A DNA stretch of 64,000 bases from Adiantum capillus-veneris (Eukaryota; Streptophyta; Polypodiopsida; Polypodiales; Pteridaceae). Below the pieces are notes generated by a model. That model made no database searches and had not been told where the DNA came from. It saw only the letters and a list, made by a program, of their open reading frames with translations. The stretch's first letter is position 1; every line of letters begins with the position of its first letter. The DNA is taken from contig CM043959.1 in assembly GCA_014529385.2 (NCBI GenBank), forward strand, positions 54,500,253-54,564,252. The letters run 5' to 3'. A program made the position numbers and the translations under genes. This document shows, piece after piece, positions 55,719 through 64,000 of this stretch.

Positions 55719-56375
55719 GGGTATAGTTTTTGAAAAAAGCCCCAAAGGGTGACTGTTCTTTTGCTTCATGGTTCGACCTTCGTTTTGGCTAAATACCGCG
55801 TTTATATTAGGGGGTTGCCACTTGATATGCTAATTAGTAAGGCAATTTTCTTTTTTGAAACTAAGAGGAGTGTAATTATTATTTTTTCCTTTTTGGCTTA
55901 CCAGCTTAGGGAGGTTTGGTTCCATCAAACTTAAATTAGCATATACTATTCAAAGTCTGTCCTCCTGATAACAGAAACAAGTTGGATACTCCTAAACTAT
56001 TGATGGAATTTTTAAAGATATCTAAAGATTTTTTTTTCACTTTATGGATGGGTATAGTTTTTGAAAAAAGCCCCAAAGGGTGACTGTTCTTTTGCTTCAT
56101 GGTTCGACCTTCGTTCTGGCTAAATACCGCGTTTATATTAGGGGGTTGCCACTTGATATGCTAATTAGTAAGGAAATTTTCTTTTTTGAAACTAAGAGGA
56201 GTGTAATTATTATTTTTTCCTTTTTGGCTTACTAGCTTAGGGAGGTTTGGTTCCATCAAACCTAAATTAGCATATACTATTCAAAGTCTGTCCTCCTGAT
56301 AACAGAAACAAGTTGGATACTCCTAAACTATTGATGGAATTTTTTAATATATCTAAAGTTTTTTTTTCACTTTAT
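55719..56375. repeat. 331-bp tandem duplication inside the downstream repeat
   Basis: Units start at 55719 and 56050 with GGGTATAGTTTTTGAAAAAA and are nearly identical (both carry CCGCGTTTATATTAGGGGG). The upstream repeat has a single copy. Confidence 0.95.
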
Positions 56376-56970
56376 GGCTTCATGAACTTAAAAAGCAAGA
56401 GGAAGTGGAGCTTAACTAATCCAACAAAGTAAAACTCAAAAGACTGATGAGTTGTTATAGGGGATAAGACATTTAGATCAGAAGGGGTAGTGGCCTTCTC
56501 ATCAAAATAATTTTTATGCTATTATGAAGATGAGGATATTGAGAAGTATAATCCTTGGGATGATAAAATGTTCTTACCTAAAATTTGGAACACATGAGTA
56601 CTTTGGACATTGCTTTTTAGGTTAAAAAAGTTGTAAGATGGACATGGATAACAACTGGTATAGTTCATTGATACCTGTAAAACACATCCAAGGCTAACGT
56701 ATATGTTGTTTTGTTTGGATGGATGTAGGTAAGGACTGTTTGAAAGTTTTTTGGCTTAAAACAATTGTCTACACATGATTACACTTACACCTACTGCTGG
56801 GAAGTAATTCTGATACCTGTATACTGGAATGTGGCTTCATTCTTATAAGCATTGTACAAAGATAGTTCTAAGACTGAGTTGTTTTTGTACTTACCATTAA
56901 TCTTTCTCTGAAGCTAGCTGTCTTTTGAATGTTAAAGTTCAATTATGTCTTATTATTCATGTAAAAACAA

Positions 56971-57079
<109 letters not shown>

Positions 57080-57394
57080 CTGCTGTTTATACGCAGTTTA
57101 ACTCCTTCTGGTATATAGGAGTGGCTTGTTGCCACTTCCTAGGTATAATTAGCTAGGGACTGGTCTCAGTAACTAGTATCAGCCTGGGAATTTTCTTGTG
57201 AATAATGGTTTGAATTCACTAGGTGAATTTCTAAATTGGAAATTAGTGGGTGGATTCTTAATGTGTGGTACCTAATACTTTAGGAGTTAAGTGGGATAGT
57301 GGGATTTTGAGCTGGCTGGCCTGACTTTGTATACCTTGTCCTCATCCGCTTGATGACGTGGTGGCTCCCTCCTGGTGGTGTTTGCTCTACAATG

Positions 57395-57448
<54 letters not shown>

Positions 57449-57529
57449 CGATGCCGATGGTTCTTCTCGCTCATGAAGATCGGACCCGCCATACTACTGT
57501 GGAAATTATTTGGCTACTAGCACCGTACC

Positions 57530-57556
57530 CTATAAAAGGTGAGCTTCCATGCTCAC
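57530..57556 (+). promoter_or_regulatory. TATA-like box plus hairpin, unit 2
   Basis: CTATAAAAG, then GTGAGC (57539-57544), loop TTCCAT and GCTCAC (57551-57556), a perfect 6-bp stem. The following sequence (ATAGCATTGGTACATATGTG) resembles that after the unit 3 hairpin (TTGGCATCGTGCTGTATTC). Confidence 0.55.
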
Positions 57557-57677
57557 ATAGCATTGGTACATATGTGCTTCTGTGGTGTGTGTGTGTGTAC
57601 TAGTGAAGGTTTTTCTGTACCTTGGGATTGTTAGGGTTTTCCCCGCAAGGGTGTGTATTGTTAGAGTGGTTGGGTCT

Positions 57678-57746
57678 ATGGCAAAAGGCAAAGACAAGCA
57701 AGCTATCGTGGAGTTGGCTGCTTCGACTCAATCTCAGGTGACTTAA
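57678..57746 (+). other. Short ORF downstream of the unit 2 hairpin
   Basis: 23 codons from ATG: MAKGKDKQAIVELAASTQSQ then VT and stop. The Q-V junction is CAG/GTGACT, a possible splice donor, so this may be a first coding exon. A similar Lys-rich start lies at the same relative place in unit 3. Confidence 0.3.
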
Positions 57747-58264
57747 GACACTAATATGGGACTTCTTTCCGAGCTGCTTGGAGGTGTTGTGATTCACTCT
57801 TTGATATGGTAATAGAACTCAATAATGTCTTGGCTATACTAAGTCAAAATATGAATGTTATATGGTTGGAAACTTCCACTGACCCTTTGGTATTTGCGGC
57901 ACTAGTTTTTTACTCTCCTTTTGAGTTTAGGGAACTCTTTCAATATATGATTGACTTGTCATAGGCGTGTATATGAGCACCATTTGGTATCTGTGGCACT
58001 GGTTTTTAGCTCTCCTTTCTAGTTTAGGGAATTCTTTCAATATATGTCTAATGACCTGTCATTGGTGGATGACCCTATATTATATGGTACATATTGGCTT
58101 CCTTTTGAGAGGTTTAAGATAAGCGGCCTAGTCTATTTTACTGGGGTAGCTATTGCATTTTTTTTTTTTTGATGAGTTGCCTCTGGGATTTTTTATTGAG
58201 CTTGCCTTTCTTGCTCAAATACGGTCTATTCCTGTTGATTGTTGTGTGAAAGATCTTTTGCAAA

Positions 58265-58420
58265 GCTACTAATATGGCCGAATATGGTTATGGATGGTTG
58301 GTTGTCAATATGGTTAAGAATGGCTGTGGCCAAATATGGTTGTGAATATGGTTATGAATGGTTGTGGCCAAATATGGTCATGAAGGGTTGTGGAACATGG
58401 CCGAATATGCTTGTGAATTG
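58265..58420. repeat. AATATGG-rich minisatellite
   Basis: Irregular repeats of GGCC(G/A)AATATGGTTATGAATGG-like units, of roughly 12-36 bases. Confidence 0.8.
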
Positions 58421-59237
58421 TTACCTTATAGCTGCTCATGTGGCTGAATACGGTTGCTTATTGCATCAATTTTATGTTATTTAATGGGCCTTGACGGCAC
58501 ACTCCCTTGGCTTTTGGAACAACTGGGGGATTCTGGAATATCCTACCTCTACGTGTTTATGATTAAGGGGAACTGAGCATTCATACTTACTACCTTTTAT
58601 GTGGTTTTTTTGACTCCATCTAGGGAGCTGTAGTACATACTTACTAACATCTCTTTGTGTACTCCAAAGTATAGATTGACTACACGTATGAGCATTATTA
58701 CTGACCCAAAAAAAAATAGCGGCTATAATGCCAAACTCTGTAAAGTTAAGAAAGAGGTATATGTGGCCACTTCGGGGCTAAAAAGCCTCATAAAACTCGT
58801 CTCCGGCCTTATCTCATGAGATCTTGCAAAACAAAAGGGGCTCCACATGGTTTCCCTGCAACCCCTTGTAAATGAAACCATCTCTAAATATATGTTATGG
58901 TTAGCTTTACCTTTCTTATTATTTGTCTTCGAAAGCAATCTAGTTGGGTGACATCTATAACATGTGGGTACCCATGCATCATCTGCATACGGTGCCAATG
59001 CTAACTATACGTTGTGTTGTTTCCATGGGTGCAAGAGAGTGTTACCTTCTCAACTATGGTTTTCAAAGTCTCTTGGCTTGAAGATGGCGGACTTATATAT
59101 CTTCAGGCTCTTGATTCTCTTGTACTTGTGTATAAAGACTATTCTGTACTATGAATGGGAGTTATACCACCTTTTCATTGACATAGTTTCTAGTGTCTTT
59201 TGTAGTTTGTAAGAATTCTATGTTATATTGTTATTGG

Positions 59238-59238
<1 letters not shown>

Positions 59239-59306
<68 letters not shown>

Positions 59307-59345
59307 ACGCACACGCACACGCGCACGCGCACGCGCACGCGCACG

Positions 59346-59425
<80 letters not shown>
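59239..59425. repeat. AC/ACGC compound microsatellite (187 bp)
   Basis: AC flanks surround a central ACGCAC/GCGCAC segment (about 59296-59350), followed by AC again. Confidence 0.97.
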
Positions 59426-59427
<2 letters not shown>

Positions 59428-59507
59428 GCATGAGGTCTTTCTTCTGACTCTTCTATTACAAGGGACAAAAAGAAGCAGGACCGATAAGTATTTTGAGAGC
59501 ACCTCAT

Positions 59508-60023
59508 CTACATCTCTATTAAACTGCCCATTACGTGATCACACAAATAGCTATCACAGTAAAAGCAGGTGTTTGGACGCTCTGCTAAAGGCAAGATACG
59601 AGTCGCCAAGACTAACCCATACTCCCGGGTGCATGGAGTACAGTTAAAATACCCTCTTAATTGATGACCATAACTACGATACAAAAATATCTTTTGAGAT
59701 GGAAGGAATTGGGCTAGTAGGTATAACCGCTCTGAAAAACCTGGCTTCATTGAATGTTCTATGTAATAATACTGTGGCCCTAGGCCCAGAGCCTCTGTAA
59801 CCATCGCCAATCTGATATTGTTCCTAAAATGCTCTCGACCCCAAAGGGTTACACGAGTCACTCGATTTTGGTATGACCACCATTTAGTCTGGGAAACACA
59901 GGTTCCTAATTGCGGGAATAGATATAGTTCATAACGGAGTAATGTAGCTCTCCATGTAGAGTCACCTGATTGATAAAGGTGTGCTTTTGCTATGGAAAAA
60001 ACCAATTCTTGATTGTAGGCCAT
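59508..60023 (-). CDS. Hypothetical 171-residue ORF (uncertain)
   Basis: The longest frame in the 57-63 kb interval. It starts MAYNQELVFSIAKAHLYQSG, contains TKWWSYQNRVTRVTLWGREH and PQYYYIEHSMKPGFSERLYL, and ends with a Cys cluster (NTCFYCDSYLCDHV). Amino acid use is protein-like and it is free of microsatellite, but I recognise no domain. It is antisense to the tandem repeat units and lies between unit 2 and unit 3. It could be an eroded gene, part of an unknown element, or chance. Confidence 0.3.
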   Translation of the reverse strand: MAYNQELVFSIAKAHLYQSGDSTWRATLLRYELYLFPQLGTCVSQTKWWSYQNRVTRVTLWGREHFRNNIRLAMVTEALGLGPQYYYIEHSMKPGFSERLYLLAQFLPSQKIFLYRSYGHQLRGYFNCTPCTREYGLVLATRILPLAERPNTCFYCDSYLCDHVMGSLIEM

Positions 60024-60729
60024 TTTTTAACACACCTGAGGAGCAAATATAAGGATATGTATATTACTTGAGTACAGTTACTCCCTACTGTTACCTTGGA
60101 TTGGTTTATATATTAGTGTCTTCTGGCTTTTATAGACTCACATTTTGACTTTGAGTCGGAATTGGAAGTAATAATTAATCACAAAAAAGTGTTGTTGTTA
60201 TGCAGTGAATCGTACACGGTTAAGATCCTTGCTGGTATACTGTACCCCAGTTGATGGGTGCATGACTTAAGCCGAGTATAAGGGTTAGTTGATTTTGTAA
60301 TGGGATGTGTGGGATAAACCTGAGCCAGGTTCAAAAAGCTCGATAGTTGATTCGAACTGGGTATCAACGGCATTTGTTTTTCTAGTTGGTATACATTATG
60401 AGACTAGATATTTTTTGACTTGACCTTGCTTTAAGGTAAATAACATATCTCTCTCTATATACACTCAGTAGCGTATTTTTTAATTACTTCTCTGTTGTGT
60501 CGGGCTGCCTGCAACACGCTTTTGCCTGCGCTAGGGTTGAGGTGGCAGGTGAGTGTAGTAGCAAATGCTGGGGTGAGTTAATCATGGTCTTTAATCATGG
60601 TCTGACCGGATCTTCAGCTGGGATAATCCCTGAGTATCTGGCCCGTATGGGTGTCGTCTAACGCTGTAGCTGGTCCGAGTCAGAGGAGGATCTGCTCTCG
60701 ATTTGCTTCAGCAAAGTATAATTGCCCCT

Positions 60730-60754
60730 TTAAAATGTGAGTACCCTTACTCAC
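60730..60754 (+). promoter_or_regulatory. TATA-like box plus hairpin, unit 3
   Basis: TTTAAAAT, then GTGAGT (60737-60742), loop ACCCTT and ACTCAC (60749-60754). Compared with unit 2, the last stem pair is T-A in place of C-G, a compensatory change. Confidence 0.55.
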
Positions 60755-60831
60755 TTGGCATCGTGCTGTATTCACTTGTGTGCATTCTATACTGTGAGGG
60801 TTAGTAGATATTTTCTACTGTGTGCTCAATC

Positions 60832-60948
60832 ATGCCGAAAAAGAATGGGAAGGAGACTGTGGACGCTTCGTCGTCTCCTGTCTTGCTTTATAGAATCTCT
60901 ATAAATTACTATGTAGCCTTGCTGAGACTGGTTTTTGGAATTTTTTAA
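60832..60948 (+). other. Short ORF downstream of the unit 3 hairpin
   Basis: 38 codons starting MPKKNGKETVDASSSP. The start resembles the MAKGKDKQ... short ORF of unit 2 in position and Lys-richness, suggesting a shared first coding exon of a decayed element. Confidence 0.3.
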
Positions 60949-62907
60949 TAATAATAAACCAGGTAATTTGTTTCCGGTTACTAAACCTTTCTTGTGTAAA
61001 AGGTGTAAGAGGAAATGTAAGACTGGTCTGTATCTCCTAATCTAGAGGTCAAACATATAATATCTCTTACTCTAGAGACTGACAAGTGTTATTCTGAAGC
61101 TTTGCTGAAAAAAATATTTGAAAGGCTCTAAAAAAAACCAGTAATATTGGTTTAGGTATAATGGAAAATTGTTCCGGAAACTGTACGTACAGGATTATGG
61201 GAGTAATTTGAGTGGGAGTACATGTCTGCTCTGTGTGACAGTTTGGAATTTTTATACCTCTGTGACTATTGATGGTTGTTTTCGTAAAATAAACAAAAAA
61301 AAGAGTTATAACCTGGTTCTGAAAATTGAGTGAATGGCTCACTTAAACTAAGAACTGCCTGGATTTTTTTGAATGATGGTAGTAGTATGTCTGGTTGCCG
61401 TATAAAGTGCTATAAAACTGGTTTTCTGAGGAAAAGTCTGTGTTTGTTTAAAAAAATAGGGAAACTGCCAGGTATGAGGGAGTTTTGCTATTGAGGAAAG
61501 AGTATTGTATGGTACTTATAAGAAAGGAATTGTATATTGGGGTGATGATGTTATGATTCGGTTAAAAAACTGCTCAATAGATGTAATGAACTCTGAAAAA
61601 AGAAAAAAACCAGAAATTCACAAAAAAATAAGCTGTAATGATCTTATAATTTGGTTTATGGTAACACTACTTTACTGAGGTCCTTTGTGTAAGATGACAG
61701 TCCCTTGTATGATATACTCTCTAGTTCTGGTACCTTTTCTATTAGATCAGCTGTAGATTTTTTTTGAGGGCACTTAATACTAGTTTCGGAAAAGGTGTCC
61801 TGCCTTCTGATATTTGGTTGGTAGTATGTATTATCTCATAACCACGTGTAGGAGTAAATTTTTGGTTTTGCAAATTGACTTAACCTTGTTTACCATATTA
61901 CATCTCCTACTTGTAAGATCGAATTTGTTTTTTAGAGCTGATGCTTATCTCACCGAATCGGCTAAAAGCTATTTTTACTTAGTACTAGCTTCTGTTATGT
62001 TGCTCTTTCTCTTATTCGTTATAATGCTTAGAGTTGCAACACAGACGGTATGGATTAAGAGTGGCAACACCTACTGGATTGTCTATGGAGCTAAAGTGTG
62101 GCAACACATACCGGATTGATTAAGCTGGTTCCAAGATACTTGGTTTACTATGATGTTTAATGATAGTGTTCGGTGACTTACCATTACTTTAACATGGTGA
62201 TTGAGTTCTGAAGGGCTTGGCTGGTTTTGAACCTCGGCTATTCTATAAAATTTGATGGCTTCCTAATTTCACTAAAAAATATATATGAATTGACTCTTAC
62301 CTAGCGTCTTGCAGTATATACAAAAAAAAGCTTCTAGAAGTTGGTTTTAAAGGCCTTAGTATTATAAGGAAATTCATATAATTCCCTTTAAACTGATCTT
62401 TGTTGGTTAATCTTTTGTCGTATCTTTCTCGGACTAGGTCTGAGTCTGATCGAAGGACTGACTCATCTAAGGGCTTTATGTTTAAAAAAAAAACAGTTTA
62501 TATCTGGCGTGGGATACAGTATGACAGACATGACATGATAAGCATTGTTATATCTTGAGAAATAAAGTTTTTATATATAAAAAATATATATTAATCCTAT
62601 TTTTTTAAAAAAGGGGGAGTGTACTCAGGTTTATAAATTTGTAAAATCTTCGATGATCTTTTTGGATGATATCTCAGGGTGATTATAAAATGGGTTCTTA
62701 TACTAGGATCTGTTCAAAAAGATTGTTTTTTTATATATATATACTTCAAACCACAAGGATGAGGTTGTCCTTAATCGAGCAGGGTTTTGGCTTGAGATTA
62801 ACCTTGCCTACCGATATTGAGTGAATTTCTCTCCAATCAGATTAAAAAAGAAGTTTTTCTTTTTACCTAAAAACTTAAGTGTAGCAAAGAATATTTTTTT
62901 TGAAAAA

Positions 62908-63051
<144 letters not shown>

Positions 63052-63499
63052 GAGGAATAAACAGATACATAGTTGCTTTATGGGCGTTCACTTTCCTTTA
63101 TTAGATTGGCAAAAATGCCAAAGAATGGTTTTTTCAAAAATAAACAAAATACTAGTTACGAACTATGTGTTTTTTTAAAGGTGACATGGATAACAACTGG
63201 GATGCCCTGCATCACCTGCGTATAGTCACGTGCTAACGAATAGTTTTCTTATGCCTACGGGTGCAGGTGAGGGCTACCTTCCTTGATTAAAATGTCCAGT
63301 TCTTAACAAATGGAGGATCTCTTAGTGTGACGCAAATTATCCCAGACTTTGGGTTTATGGATTCTTGTTAACCCTCACGGCTCACGGACAACCCATCACC
63401 TACGACGGACGTGTATTATGTATTTGGTAGAGTCAGGTACCGGGCTTGTCGGACCAATAGGAAAAGGGTAAGAGTGATCGCCGATGAGAGGCGCACTCT

Positions 63500-63681
63500 A
63501 ACTGGGACATTCAAGGGATTAGTTGGCTAAGCATGGGCGCCCAAGTGTGAATGGGGTGAGCTCATATAAAAGCCAACTAAACCTAAAATTCACTCATTCT
63601 CTCATTTGTGCAATAGAAGAGTGCTCTTTCTCCATCTCCATCTCCATCTTCTTCTTCTTCACCTCCTTGTGTGTGTGTGTA

Positions 63682-63742
<61 letters not shown>

Positions 63743-63977
63743 TCGAGCATTGCGACGGCACGACGGCGGTGAAGCGGTTGAGCGCGACGTAGCGGCGTCT
63801 CCTTCTTCTTTGCGGCGAGGAATCCTCCACGGTAGGAGCATAGAGCGGTGAGTGACGCACCATTGCCCTCTTTTGAGCTTACTAGTTAAGCTAGTTGTGT
63901 GCTTGGAGCCGTCTATGGCTCGCACACAGTGTTAGGCAAGGCCCTTGCTTCGACAGTGCGGCAAGGAGCGCACATTT
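63500..63977 (+). repeat. 3' part of a gypsy 5' LTR (left edge not defined)
   Basis: A TATA box (CATATAAAAG, 63563-63572) is followed by a transcript-like leader with CATCTCCATCTCC and TTCTTCTTC repeats and GT and GA microsatellites (63669-63680 and 63684-63739). It then has AGGCAAGGCCCTTGC and ends in GCGCACA just before a primer-binding site. The LTR probably starts between 63270 and 63500. Confidence 0.65.
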
Positions 63978-63996
63978 TTGGCGCCGCTGCCGGGGA
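63978..63996 (+). other. Gypsy (Athila/Tat-type) primer-binding region at the window edge
   Basis: TTGGCGCCGCTGCCGGGGA is the sequence that typically follows the 5' LTR of Athila/Tat-type plant gypsy elements (commonly TTTGGCGCCGTTGCCGGGGA). The body of the element must lie beyond base 64000. Confidence 0.8.
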
Positions 63997-64000
63997 ATCG

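Noticed and set aside
59223-59507. Long frames through CA/GT and TA arrays (also 34.3, 54.2, 57.3 and 62.9 kb)
   Set aside because: Dinucleotide repeats give open frames (TH, CV or YI repeats) on several strands by default; not genes.

Overview
The window looks like nuclear DNA of a land plant with a large, repeat-rich genome. The evidence is Ty1/copia and Ty3/gypsy retrotransposons with plant-type layouts, LINE remnants, long CT/AC/TA microsatellites, a plant leucine-rich-repeat receptor kinase with a GT-AG intron, and an RRP1/NOP52-family nucleolar gene. A fern or other non-seed vascular plant would fit the mix, but that is only an inference. Just two ordinary host genes are recognisable; almost everything else is mobile DNA in various stages of decay.

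Layout. 1-0.75 kb is the 3' end of a copia pol gene and its LTR. 1.1-4.1 kb holds a gypsy protease scrap and a tandem array of three related LTR-like repeats. 5.1-7.0 kb is the RRP1-like gene. 9.3-9.6 kb is a copia scrap. 9.7-19.2 kb (minus strand) is a large gypsy element with an additional reading frame downstream of integrase. 20.9-26.6 kb is a broken copia element interrupted by an inverted copy of a copia 3' end. 28.4-32.4 kb (minus strand) is an apparently intact LRR receptor kinase whose single intron carries a 134-bp near-perfect hairpin; the gene is bracketed by an inverted pair of 0.35-kb repeats at 27.0 and 37.7 kb. 34-38 kb is a patchwork of SINE-like tRNA-derived sequence, LINE 3' ends, a short terminal-inverted-repeat element and a gypsy element collapsed to two LTRs and part of gag.

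The most unusual part is 43.2-63.3 kb. A degenerate, probably intron-containing element encodes a CCCH-like finger and a reverse transcriptase (KIHK, ADVTQCYENIP, GIPMG and YMDD motifs) that is neither gypsy, copia nor L1. It is closer to the Penelope-like/telomerase-type or a related unplaced RT group. It is flanked by 1.4- and 2.5-kb direct repeats, and the downstream repeat appears to be the first of three diverged tandem units. Each unit carries a TATA-like box followed by a short hairpin whose stem differs but still pairs, and a second shared block. A 5,917-bp chromovirus with 153-bp LTRs and a 5-bp target duplication (CTCTT) is nested inside this element.

The two host genes are unrelated in function: one acts in nucleolar pre-rRNA processing, the other in membrane receptor signalling. 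Retrotransposon coding regions are mostly interrupted by stops or frameshifts. The window ends just inside another gypsy element (LTR end plus primer-binding site).
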